A DNA stretch of 64,000 bases, taken from assembly GCA_001567105.1 (NCBI GenBank), contig LMZR01000050.1:34930-98929 (forward strand), read 5' to 3'. The notes under the pieces were generated by a model. The model was not told where the DNA came from. It was given only the letters and a program-made list of their open reading frames with translations, and searched no databases. Source of the DNA: Chloroflexi bacterium OLB14 (GTDB lineage: Bacteria; Chloroflexota; Anaerolineae; Anaerolineales; Villigracilaceae). A program made the position numbers and the translations under genes. Shown piece after piece: positions 17,681 to 26,270 of this stretch. Position 1 is the stretch's first letter; each line of letters starts with the position of its first letter.

Positions 17681-17744
17681 GCTCTAGTCGCCGTCCTCGG
17701 CGGTGTTTTCATGTGACCCTTTCGCCGAGGACGGCGAAAGGAGC
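17681..17744. repeat. Paired CCGCCGTCCTCGGCGG-family hairpins upstream of elp3
   Basis: Two inverted copies, CGCCGTCCTCGGCG (17689-17702) and TTCGCCGAGGACGGCGAA (17721-17738), are framed by GCTCT at the left end and GGAGC at the right. The whole ~64-bp unit is itself an inverted doublet, as in REPINs. It occupies the elp3 leader. Confidence 0.85.
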
Positions 17745-17757
17745 GTATAAGTTGTAG

Positions 17758-17795
17758 GTCACGTTTTCAACGTGACGTCACGCTACAAGCGTGAC
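17758..17795. repeat. Two back-to-back GTCACG-n-CGTGAC palindromes
   Basis: GTCACGTTTTCAACGTGAC (17758-17776) is followed directly by GTCACGCTACAAGCGTGAC (17777-17795), next to TAGG and CCACC flanks. It follows the cysH stop and belongs to the same family as the in-gene copies at 58111, 58186 and 60058. Confidence 0.85.
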
Positions 17796-17800
17796 CCACC

Positions 17801-18544
17801 TTATTTTATCTCTAACTTAATTTTTTGCTTAATTTCAGAAACATCTTTCTTTTTGAACATATCTGTATGCAAACCACATTCAGTTTTGCCACGTCCTTGC
17901 CAACGGCCAGCCCGTTCATCATCGGTAATGCCAATGGCAACAGTACATGGGGCGCACCCAACGCTTCGGTATCCTTTTTCATATAATGGATGTTTTGGCA
18001 GGTTATTTTCTTCCATATATTTCTTCACATCTGCTTGTGTCCAATTTAATAATGGGTTTACTTTTAGTAAGCCATCTTCTTGTAACTCTAAAATTTTTGC
18101 GTGTGCTCGCACAAAGGTTTGGTCACGGCGGATGCCACTAATCCATGCTTTTATATCTTTCAAAGCTTTTTGCATTGGTTGTACTTTATGTAAGTAGCAA
18201 CACAAGTTTGGGTCTTCTACGGGCAATGTTCTGGTGTGTTGCCTTGCAAATACATCCCAGCGAGAGTCGCGGTATAAATCAATGACATTAATTTTCCATT
18301 CGGAGGCAATCTTTTCACGAAATTCAAGTGTTTCCCAAAAATGATAACCTGTATCAATAAAAAAAACTGGAATACCGCGCTTTAACGAAGTGACCATGTG
18401 CAACAATGGCATAGATTGTGTTTGAAACGATGAACTCATTGCTATTTCGGGCCAAAAATTTTTTATAGCCCATAAAATAATTTCTTGCGGTGTTTTGCTT
18501 TCAAATTCTAAAGAAAGTTGCTCAATTTCTGCTTTTGCTATCAT
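17801..18544 (-). CDS. cysH: Phosphoadenylyl/adenylyl-sulfate reductase (CysH family)
   Basis: A 247-residue reductase that uses thioredoxin or glutaredoxin to turn (P)APS into sulfite in assimilatory sulfate reduction. Visible features are the AMSSSFQTQSMPLLHMV P-loop-like region, IDTGYHFWETLEF, the paired cysteines in NLCCYLHKVQPM and GCAPCT, and the catalytic ECGLH near the C-terminus. The CC...CxxC set is that of [4Fe-4S]-containing enzymes, which tend to act on APS rather than PAPS. No other sulfur-assimilation gene lies nearby. Confidence 0.92.
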   Translation of the reverse strand: MIAKAEIEQLSLEFESKTPQEIILWAIKNFWPEIAMSSSFQTQSMPLLHMVTSLKRGIPVFFIDTGYHFWETLEFREKIASEWKINVIDLYRDSRWDVFARQHTRTLPVEDPNLCCYLHKVQPMQKALKDIKAWISGIRRDQTFVRAHAKILELQEDGLLKVNPLLNWTQADVKKYMEENNLPKHPLYEKGYRSVGCAPCTVAIGITDDERAGRWQGRGKTECGLHTDMFKKKDVSEIKQKIKLEIK

Positions 18545-18578
18545 GTTGCGATTATACCCTCATGAGTATAATCGCTTT

Positions 18579-19288
18579 ATGGATACTCTCATTGCAAAAA
18601 AGTTAATTGATCTAAACCAAAAATTTTATAATCAATTCGGCACTTCATTTTCAGCTACGCGCCAGAAGTTACAACCTGGTGTACAAAGAATTTTAGATTC
18701 GATTGGGAAAAATGATTCTGTTTTAGATATAGGTTGTGGCAACGGGCTGTTTCTACGCACATTAGCTCAGCGTGGGCATCAATCTGCGCTTCTTGGAGTG
18801 GATTTTAGCTTGCCAATGCTTCGAGAGGCTGGCTCTGCTGATGGGGTTGCGTTTCAGGAAGTTGAGTTATCAGTTCTCAGGTATCAGTTATCAATGGAAA
18901 GTGGAAAGTGGGATGTGGTAACGATGTTTGCCACTTTACATCATATTCCTTCTAACGAAATTCGTTTGGATATTTTGCGAACAGTGAAAAAATTATTGAA
19001 ACCAAATGGGAAATTTATTTTATCGAATTGGCAGTTTTTGAATAGTGAAAAGTTGAAGTTACGAATTCAAGGTTGGGAAATGGTTGGTTTAACGAATCAA
19101 GATGTGGATGAACATGATTATCTGTTAGATTGGCGCAGTGGGGGGCTGGCTTGCGTTATGCGCACCATTTCTCAGCTAATGAATTGCTTGAACTCGCACA
19201 TCAAGTTGAATTAAGAGTCGAAGCGCAGTTTTTATCTGATGGGGAAAATGGTAAGTTAGGTCTTTATCAAATTTGGAAACATGCTTAA
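18579..19288 (+). CDS. Class I SAM-dependent methyltransferase, one frameshift
   Basis: The start ATG at 18579 gives MDTLIAKKLIDLNQKFYNQF. Motif I is VLDIGCGNGLFLRTLA, followed by LLGVDFSLPML and VVTMFATLHHIP. The frame breaks in a G6 run (19140-19145). With one more G it continues AGLRYAHHFSANELLELAHQ and ends YQIWKHA at 19288. The repaired length is ~236 residues. The acceptor substrate is unknown; HHIPSNEIRLDIL followed by RTVKKLLKPNGKF resembles tRNA-modifying and small-molecule methylases alike. It overlaps the convergent next gene by 4 bp and is divergent from cysH. Confidence 0.85.
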
Positions 19289-20283
19289 ACAATTACTTTG
19301 CTAGGATTAATAATGTATTGCCACCAATTGTTATGGATGTTGTTTTGTCTGCCTGCGGCTGTGGGAATGTGATTGAGCCACCATTTATGATGTGCGCGAA
19401 TTTCGCCACTGCCCCATAAAGAAGAATCTACTGTGCGGATATCACCTTTGAAGTTGGGGAAGTTTAATAACCAATCGAAACATTCGCTTTGTACGGGTGT
19501 AGTATTACCCCAGTCATAATCGGTTTGGCTATTGGGTGCGAAGTGGATGTTTCCACATGCTGCTTTGCCTGGTGATGTTTTATCGTAGCGGGTAAAGCGC
19601 TTCCATAAATTTTTATCGTCACTTAATTTGCTAAAAGTTTTTTCCATAATAGATTCGGCACGATGCCCAAATGCTTCGTGCATTTCGCCAATGAAGCGTT
19701 CATAAGAGAAGCCCATTACGACAAAGCGTTGTTTGCTGGCAGTTGTGTTTGTGAGTGGTGGCGCGTTGCACCAGAATGCATCAGGTCCACCCATTGTGGA
19801 TTCGTAAAATCCTGCATGAGGGAAACCGAAAACCCACACTTCGTCAATTTCGTTATTTGCTACTCTTTGTAAGATGTTGAATTTATTCAAGATGGCGTTG
19901 TAATTTACTTCTTGTGGTATATGCGGTGGAGTGACACGATTCCACACATCCATAAATGTTTGAGGTGTGTATCGAAAGCCATCTTTTTTTTCAGGGAATT
20001 CATTTACATCTATGCGTTGTACTATTTGATATTGAGCTAAGCCTTTGCTGGTTTCTGTAATATCTTTGCTAAAGCCTTCTATCAAATCATCTACGTTGTG
20101 CCAATTCATTTTTTGAGAGAGTGTAATCCCATTACTTTGATCCATAATAGGGTCGTATACAATTGCTAGCACTTTGCTATAGGTCACTTGGGCGGGTTCA
20201 ATGAAAATTGGCTCAACAACTGGTTCGGGCTTGGGGGCAGGTCTGAATAGGTTTAACAAGAATTCTATAAATCGAGTAAACAT
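19285..20283 (-). CDS. Uncharacterised protein with N-terminal anchor and HEAFGHRAE motif
   Basis: I chose the ATG at 20283 (MFTRFIEFLLNLFRPAPK), preceded by GGAGA. This gives 332 residues. A short hydrophobic stretch (residues 4-12) and a Pro-rich linker (PAPKPEPVVEP) suggest weak membrane anchoring or export. The body has LAIVYDPIMD, EVWVFGFPHAGFYESTMGG and GEMHEAFGHRAESIM, where His-Glu and Gly-His-Arg are placed as in a metal site, then CFDWLLNFPNF near the C-terminus. I do not recognise the family; a metal-dependent hydrolase is only a guess. It follows the PP2C/propeller gene by 10 bp and is probably cotranscribed with it. Confidence 0.6.
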   Translation of the reverse strand: MFTRFIEFLLNLFRPAPKPEPVVEPIFIEPAQVTYSKVLAIVYDPIMDQSNGITLSQKMNWHNVDDLIEGFSKDITETSKGLAQYQIVQRIDVNEFPEKKDGFRYTPQTFMDVWNRVTPPHIPQEVNYNAILNKFNILQRVANNEIDEVWVFGFPHAGFYESTMGGPDAFWCNAPPLTNTTASKQRFVVMGFSYERFIGEMHEAFGHRAESIMEKTFSKLSDDKNLWKRFTRYDKTSPGKAACGNIHFAPNSQTDYDWGNTTPVQSECFDWLLNFPNFKGDIRTVDSSLWGSGEIRAHHKWWLNHIPTAAGRQNNIHNNWWQYIINPSKVIV

Positions 20284-20293
20284 GTTATCTCCA

Positions 20294-22644
20294 TTACGGC
20301 ATATTGACTGCAAAATAAATTTGACCATCTACCGCAAGGTATAACACATGGTCTGGGCTAATTGTTACTGCGTTCACCGAACCAGCAGGGATTGGGTTGC
20401 TACTCCCTAATGTTGGGCGAAATTGATTCTGCAATTCAACTGTACGCGGCGAAAAACGCATCAAACTTTGATGTTCTGCATCTAGCAATAATAAAGAAGG
20501 GTCTGGCGGAGCGGCAATGAGCAATTGTGTAAAATGTGCTTCGGCAAATAAGTTGACACCCTGATAAGCAGGGATTGGATTGACAAAAGGCAAGGGGTCT
20601 TCACAACTGGATTTACTGGCGTCAATACGGCTATAACTGCAATTGGATAATCTCCCATCAGCATGGAGCATAACCATTTCATCGCCCGCTACAACAAAGT
20701 CAATCACATCTTGTGTTGGCGTTTGTTGACCAAAAAAGAAATATGGGCGGTCTGTAAAAGTCCCATCTTTGCCGATATAAACCCACACAGCGCGTGAGGG
20801 GGCATCTAATACATATAAATTTCCATTTTCTAAAACAAAGCCAGTTACCCGCCCCCAGTTTGTATCAGGCACGGGTAGTGGCACAACTTGTGCTAATTCA
20901 CCAGATTTACAATACAACAAATTCCCACTGGCATCAATACCTAATAATGTAGCATCAATTACACCTATCGTCGGTAATGCCACAATATCTACCAATGCCC
21001 CAACAGTATAATTACCATAAACACCGGGTTTACAATTAAATGTAGTATCAAATTCAAAACCGCCGCCACCTAAAGCAGGCACTGCACGTAACACTTCACC
21101 ATTTGAGGCATTCAATAAATATAAAGCATCTTCACTAGCCGCCAAACGACTCACTTGAATATTTGGCTTCGCGCTAAAGGCTGGATTAAACTGCATTCGC
21201 GTAAGGCTTAACAAATTATCCAAATGTGCATTGGCTTCGTTACGCAAACTAACCGTCTCAGCTGTCTGACGATGCTCTTCAGCCCGTGCTACATTTACCA
21301 AAACATTTTCCCAACTTATCCTTTGTTCCATAGGGTTGCTTTGTGCTAAGCTTGAGATCGCAATTGCTGAGCTTGATTCAAATAAGTATCATATTGCTCA
21401 CTGCGCCCATACCTTAAATACACCACACTGGCTAACGTCACTACAATTAATGGAATAGCAATTGCTATAAACAACATCAACGTATTTGCAGAAACACTGG
21501 TGTTTTCATCTACATCTGGATTAGGCAGTAAACGCGGTAAAAATTTTCTTAAACGTTCGCTAAATTTAGCACTCAATTGCCTAGCAGATTGCATTCCCCT
21601 CACAATGATTTTAGCAACCTGCCGTGTTCTTTCTGATGGTTCACGCGGAACTTCAGGCTCAGATACCGATTCAGTAACTGCTTGATTAACTTCCTGATTA
21701 ACTTCTACCTGCGCCTCTTCTTCTTTGGGGATGTCTGGTTCTGTTTCTTCAACCTCTGTTTGTGGTTTAGCGCGTGGAATAGAGGCAGGGAACTCGCGCG
21801 GCGATGTTGGTTTTGGAGTATCTGTTTTTGTTTGCTGAGGAATGGCATAAGCTGATGGTTGCAACACATGTGCGGAGGAAGAATCAATTTGAGGTTCAGC
21901 AGGCAAGCTAGGGCTAGAGTCGGGAAGCGGTTTTTCATCAAGCACTTCTTGATTTTTAGAATCACTCCCTAAGTGAATCTTTCCTTCTCCAACAGAAGAT
22001 TGAATCAAAAGAGCGTTCAAATCTTCGCCGGTTAAAGTAGCCAAACGCCTGCGCATAGCATCAAGCGATGTAGGCCGGGCATCTTTCAATGGCGCAGACC
22101 AAGCACTAGGTACTTTACCGCACAACAATAATAAATCGCCAACATTTAGTTCAGTTTGTGAATAATGAATGTGAATATTTTGGCTTGAACCTAAGCCTTT
22201 GCCTGAAACGCTTGGTTCAAAAACATGTTTAGATTCGTTTTGATTAAACACATAAACTTGCATGGGTCCACTAACGGAAAAAATACATTGCGATTCGCGA
22301 AATGAAGCGAGAGTTAAATACCCCAAAGTATATTGCCCACTGTTACTTGATTTTAAGTTTTTCTCGAGCAAAATTTTGTTGATATATTCGGTAGCAGTTT
22401 TTAATGCACCCGTTACTGCACGTGGGGTTTGATAATATACATTGGCAATATCTTCGGCTAGTTTTTTATATTCAGCAGTTGTAAAAGTGGAGTTACCAGC
22501 CAATAATAAATATACAATTAAGCGTTCGTTTTCACGCCCGCGTGCTACGTTTTTGGGCGGTGTAAGTGCAACCACACCGGGCATAGTTGAGTTTTCTTGC
22601 CCGCCGATGCGATATAAAGGTGAGAGGTTAATGTCAAGTGGCAT
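20294..22644 (-). CDS. PP2C-like domain, TM helix and beta-propeller protein, one frameshift
   Basis: The 432-codon first part has a PP2C-like fold (SGQYTLGYLTLASF, CIFSVSGPMQVYVF, VGDLLLLCGKVPSAW), lacking clear metal aspartates. A Pro/Glu-rich linker (roughly 235-350) and one TM helix (LMLFIAIAIPLIVVTLASVV) follow. An indel near 21346 ends this frame at QLRSQA. With one extra T it continues LAQSNPMEQRISWENVLVNV, a coiled coil, then a ~260-residue propeller with repeats such as ALYLLNASNGEVLRAV and LYVLDAPSRAVWVYI. The joined ~780-residue protein would sense or scaffold across the membrane. Two separate genes are the alternative. Confidence 0.7.
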
Positions 22645-22746
22645 GTTTTCAATGCGAGAGCCGCCGTCCTCGGCGGCGTATTTGATTTTTATTTCTGCGC
22701 CGAGGATGGCACAGAGAGCAAATCAGGTTACTCTCAAGTGGCATGT
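22625..22746. repeat. Paired-hairpin element flanked by 22-bp direct repeats at a gene start
   Basis: Direct repeats at 22625-22646 and 22725-22746 match at 20 of 22 positions and lie exactly 100 bp apart; both contain the start-codon region (CAT on +). Between them are hairpins GCCGCCGTCCTCGGCGGC (22660-22677) and TGCGCCGAGGATGGCACA (22696-22713), then GAGAGCAAAT. The gene-proximal copy supplies the start of the PP2C-like gene. The distal copy starts a 31-codon reading frame that ends within the element. Confidence 0.8.
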
Positions 22747-22793
22747 AAGAATATGACCTGATTTCGCTTCATTATAACTTGGAATATTACTCG

Positions 22794-22878
22794 TCATTGC
22801 GAACCGCGTTTTTTGTTCTTGTGGTGAAGCAACCTCCAAGTGATAAGATTACTTTGAGCAAGAACGCCCTCGCAATGA
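22794..22878. repeat. TCATTGCGA...TCGCAATGA dispersed repeat
   Basis: An 85-bp element with 9-bp inverted ends and inner GAAGCAACCTCC and AGAACGCCCTCGC segments. It is the degenerate form of the TGTCGTTGCGAG elements at 50548-50645 and 50971-51178, and lies upstream of the FemAB/GNAT gene. Confidence 0.75.
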
Positions 22879-22908
22879 TATAAAGGAATCCACTGGTAAA
22901 ATTTAACT

Positions 22909-23915
22909 ATGAACTATACACTCCTCAACGATTTTTCACAAATTAGTGCAAACGAATGGAATACTTTATTAAAAGATTCAATTCAAGATACGCCTTTCTT
23001 ACGCTATGAATATCAAAAAACTTGGTGGGAACATCAAGGTGGCGGAGAATGGGCTGATGCAAAATTGATTTTGGTCACAGCACATGAAAATAACCAAATT
23101 GTTGGCATTGCTCCACTGTTTATAGCAAACTACGAAAACGAACCTGCTATTTTATTAAACGGCAGTATCGAAATTTCAGATTATTTAGATGTGATTGTTA
23201 GCAAAGATAACCATGTAAAATTCATGTCTGGCCTTTTAGACTTTCTACTTTCCATTGATGACTGGAAGAAAATAGATTGGTATAACCTGCCTGATGATTC
23301 TCCAACATTGATTGTATTAAAAGAAGAAGCACAAAAACGAAATTGGAATCATCTTGAAGAAGTCTATCATCCAACGCCAAGAATTGCATTAAACAAAAGT
23401 TTTGAAGATTATTTATCTGGTATTGAAAAAAAAACAACGCCATGAGATTCGCCGAAAAATGAAACGTGCGGCTGAATCTGAACTAAATGTCAAATTTAAT
23501 TTAATTGGTCAAGGTGCGGATATTGAAAAAGAACTCAACATTTTTTTTTGATTTGATGATTCAAGACCCCAACAAAGCCAAATTTCTACATCCCAAAATG
23601 CGCGAACAAATGACAGCTGTTTTGCATGAAGCCTATAAAAATAATTATCTATGGCTCGGATTTTTAGAAGTTGACGGTGTCAAAACCGCCGCTTCTTTGA
23701 ATTTTGATTATGGTAATAAATTATGGGGCTATAACTCTGGCGTCAGCCAAACTTACCGAGAATTATCACCAGGCTGGGTACTGCTTGCTCATACCATTCA
23801 ATGGTGTTGTGACAATAATCGCTACGAGTTTGATTTTATGCGCGGGGATGAAGATTATAAATATCGCTTCGGGGGAGTTAATCGGTTTGTGATGAGAAGC
23901 AAGGTTAGTAAGTAA
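22909..23915 (+). CDS. FemAB/CelD-like GNAT-fold acyltransferase, two frameshifts
   Basis: The first frame (MNYTLLNDFSQISANEWNTL) carries the tandem-GNAT N-terminal half. An A9 run (23426-23434) breaks it, and the middle frame reads RHEIRRKMKRAAESELNVKF. A T9 run (23541-23549) breaks that, and the last frame reads DLMIQDPNKAKFLHPKMREQ, GVKTAASLNFDYGNKLWGY and FDFMRGDEDYKYRFG. RHEIRRKMKRAE and FDFxRGDExYK are signatures of the BioF2-like/FemAB (Acetyltransf_6) family, which transfers acyl or aminoacyl groups in envelope polysaccharide or peptidoglycan building. Removing one base at each run gives ~335 residues, the normal length. Confidence 0.85.
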
Positions 23916-23986
23916 TATTAAAGATGAGAGAGGCTAGTTTGTGACTAGCCTATTTTTTTTTCTGTTTATGCTTGTGCATTAGCAAA

Positions 23987-24637
23987 TTAAAACCTACCTA
24001 TAATACCTATGACGACTACGGAAAAAATCCCAACCAGAATAAATATTAAATAAGGTGTAGCCGCATACCATAATCCCTTCCACCAGCCGACCTTTAACTC
24101 ATCTTGAAATGCAAATGCTTCATAAATAATGAGCAAGCCTGAGCCCGCCAAAGAAGCCAAGAGGTTGTTCATGCCGCCGAATAACAAAACTAACACAAGA
24201 TAAATTAATTGTGGCGGTGTAACCAAATAGCATTGAATCATAAATAGACGTTTCAACCCGGATCGTTTTACAGGGTGTTTGCTAAGCCACTTAATCCAAA
24301 CTAAATATATCAAAATAGAAATCAGAGTTGTAAAGGCGCTTGTAAGTAATTTTTCTTCATTTAATTGGCTCAATGAATCAATTAAATTGAAGTTCATATT
24401 TTGCATCCAAAGAAATAAAGCGCTAGGGATAACCGCTATGGCTAAAAAGAATAGACCAGGCGGCATATATTCATCAAACTGCTCATCTGCAGGTTTTTCA
24501 AATTCTTGATTCACATATTGCACCATCCATGCTGGACGGAAGATGGCGCGAAAAATCGTTTTAGGAATCAGCAATGCCCAGACTACAATTTCAAATATCA
24601 AATCTTGCAGAGACTGAATGAGTTTGAGAAAGTCCAT
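23987..24637 (-). CDS. Yip1-like polytopic membrane protein
   Basis: About 216 residues from the ATG at 24637 (MDFLKLIQSLQDLIFEIVVW), chosen because GAGG lies just upstream; an earlier in-frame ATG lacks a site. The pattern of an amphipathic N-terminus, a PxxxFRxIFRPAWM stretch, then five or six hydrophobic segments (GLFFLAIAVIPSALFLWM, LLTSAFTTLISILIYLVW, YLVTPPQLIYLVLVLLFGG, YLIFILVGIFSVVVIGIIG) fits the Yip1/YIP1-DUF1282 group. The role is unknown. A CACAGAG-type palindrome separates it from the aspartase-like gene upstream. Confidence 0.65.
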   Translation of the reverse strand: MDFLKLIQSLQDLIFEIVVWALLIPKTIFRAIFRPAWMVQYVNQEFEKPADEQFDEYMPPGLFFLAIAVIPSALFLWMQNMNFNLIDSLSQLNEEKLLTSAFTTLISILIYLVWIKWLSKHPVKRSGLKRLFMIQCYLVTPPQLIYLVLVLLFGGMNNLLASLAGSGLLIIYEAFAFQDELKVGWWKGLWYAATPYLIFILVGIFSVVVIGIIGRF

Positions 24638-24657
24638 AATGTTTTCCTCTGCTTGCA

Positions 24658-24710
24658 TAGCCACAGAGTTCACAGAGATTAATGAGAAAATCTTTGTGAC
24701 TCTGTGGCTA
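24658..24710. repeat. TAGCCACAGAGT...ACTCTGTGGCTA palindrome
   Basis: Twelve-base inverted ends around a 29-base middle with further CACAGAG. A longer member is at 58772-58836. It lies between two minus-strand genes and ends 6 bp before the stop of the lyase gene. Confidence 0.75.
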
Positions 24711-24715
24711 AAAAA

Positions 24716-26206
24716 TTATCCGCCGCCAGAAACCCCACCGACGATTCCGCCATTGGTTAATTTACCTAAATCACTTAAAGCGGATTCAATTTCTGCAACA
24801 TTTACATTTCTATCTTCATCACGATGTTTCAACGTGCCTGCTTGTGCTTTTTGAATGGCTAACTCTTTGATAGATGCATTCAATGCCAACGCTTCTTTTA
24901 CCAATGCCGCACCTTGAGCATAACCAATGACAGGATTCAAAGCAGTCACCACAATCGCATTTTTCTCTAACCAACCTGCGGCTTTATCACGATTGGCAGT
25001 AACACCTTTCACGGCTCTATCTGTAAAAGCATTCACAGCACCAATCATCACTTGCATCATTTCAAATAAATTATGAGCAATAATCGGCATCATTACATTT
25101 AATTCTAATTGACCCGCTTGCGCCGCCAATGAAACCGTTGTATCACAACCAATCACATGAAACATGGCTTGGTCTAACATTTCTGCTAAAACAGGATTCA
25201 CTTTGCCAGGCATAATTGAAGAACCAGGTTGAACAGCAGGCAATCGAATTTCATCTAACCCAGTTGAAGGTCCAGATGATAAGAGGCGAAAATCATTTGC
25301 AATGCGTACAAGAGTCATTGCTGTAGTTCGCATCGAAGCAGAAAAATCCGCTGCATCAGCCATTGATTGCATTGATTCAAATAGATTATCTGATTCATAT
25401 AATTGCAAGCCCGTAATTTCAGATAATTTCTTAACCATGTTTTTATGATATTCAGGATGCGCGTTCAAACCTGACCCGACAGCTGTTCCACCGATTCCCA
25501 GCCTTCGCAATCCCTCAGCCGAGCGTTTGATTCGTTCAATATCTCTTTCAACGGCTTTGGCATACGCCCCAAATTCTTGACCTAAACGCACTGGCACAGC
25601 ATCTTGCAAATGTGTGCGACCTGATTTAATTACATCATCAAATTCTTTGGCTTTATTTTCTAAAGCGATTTGTAAATTCTTTAATGAAGTTAATAATTCA
25701 TCCACGCGCCATAAAGCACCCAAACGAATCGCAGTAGGAATTGTGTCATTTGTAGATTGCGCCATATTAACATGATCATTTGGGTTGACGTAATACTTAC
25801 CCAATTCACCACCTAAAATTTGAGTAGCACGATTCGCAATCACTTCATTGGTGTTCATGTTGTGACTCGTCCCTGCACCTGCTTGAAACGGATCAACTAC
25901 AAATTGCGCATCCCAATCACCAGCCATCACTTCAGTAGCGGCTGTTGAAACAGAATCAGCCAACTGCGCGGCAGTGAAGCGTTTTCCGTCCACTTCACGA
26001 TCGCCGAAGAGTCCCAAATCAAAATTAACTAATGCCGCCGCACGTTTCACCGCCGCCATAGACCATACAAATGCGCGCCAAGGTTTTAGCCCGCTGATGG
26101 GGAAGTTATCCACCGCGCGTTGCGTTTGCACACCATACAAAGCATGGATCGGCACATTCAACTCGCCGAGTGAATCTTTTTCTTTACGAAATTTTTGTTC
26201 TGTCAT
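24716..26206 (-). CDS. Aspartate ammonia-lyase / class II fumarase family enzyme
   Basis: A ~496-residue member of the fumarase/aspartase superfamily. It has GAGTSHNMNTNEVIANRA, NPNDHVNMAQSTNDTIPTAI, SGRTHLQDAVPVRLGQE and the signature loop GSSIMPGKVNPVLAEM. NMAQSTND and QDAVP are nearer to aspartases (NMSQSTND) than to fumarases (NRSQSSND), so aspartase (L-aspartate to fumarate and ammonia) is preferred, but fumarase is not excluded. The start is the ATG at 26206 (MTEQKFRKEKDSLGE), preceded by GGAG; an upstream in-frame extension lacks a site. The C-terminus ends in a Gly-rich VGGVSGGG. Confidence 0.85.
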   Translation of the reverse strand: MTEQKFRKEKDSLGELNVPIHALYGVQTQRAVDNFPISGLKPWRAFVWSMAAVKRAAALVNFDLGLFGDREVDGKRFTAAQLADSVSTAATEVMAGDWDAQFVVDPFQAGAGTSHNMNTNEVIANRATQILGGELGKYYVNPNDHVNMAQSTNDTIPTAIRLGALWRVDELLTSLKNLQIALENKAKEFDDVIKSGRTHLQDAVPVRLGQEFGAYAKAVERDIERIKRSAEGLRRLGIGGTAVGSGLNAHPEYHKNMVKKLSEITGLQLYESDNLFESMQSMADAADFSASMRTTAMTLVRIANDFRLLSSGPSTGLDEIRLPAVQPGSSIMPGKVNPVLAEMLDQAMFHVIGCDTTVSLAAQAGQLELNVMMPIIAHNLFEMMQVMIGAVNAFTDRAVKGVTANRDKAAGWLEKNAIVVTALNPVIGYAQGAALVKEALALNASIKELAIQKAQAGTLKHRDEDRNVNVAEIESALSDLGKLTNGGIVGGVSGGG

Positions 26207-26270
26207 TGTTGCTCCATTTTTTTTCTTCCATTTTACTCGCTTTATCAACTTGTGTTATATAATTAAAAGT

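Noticed and set aside
24716..26206. Naming the lyase as fumarase (fumC)
   Set aside because: NMAQSTND and QDAVP fit aspartase better; without alignment I leave both possibilities open and give no gene symbol.
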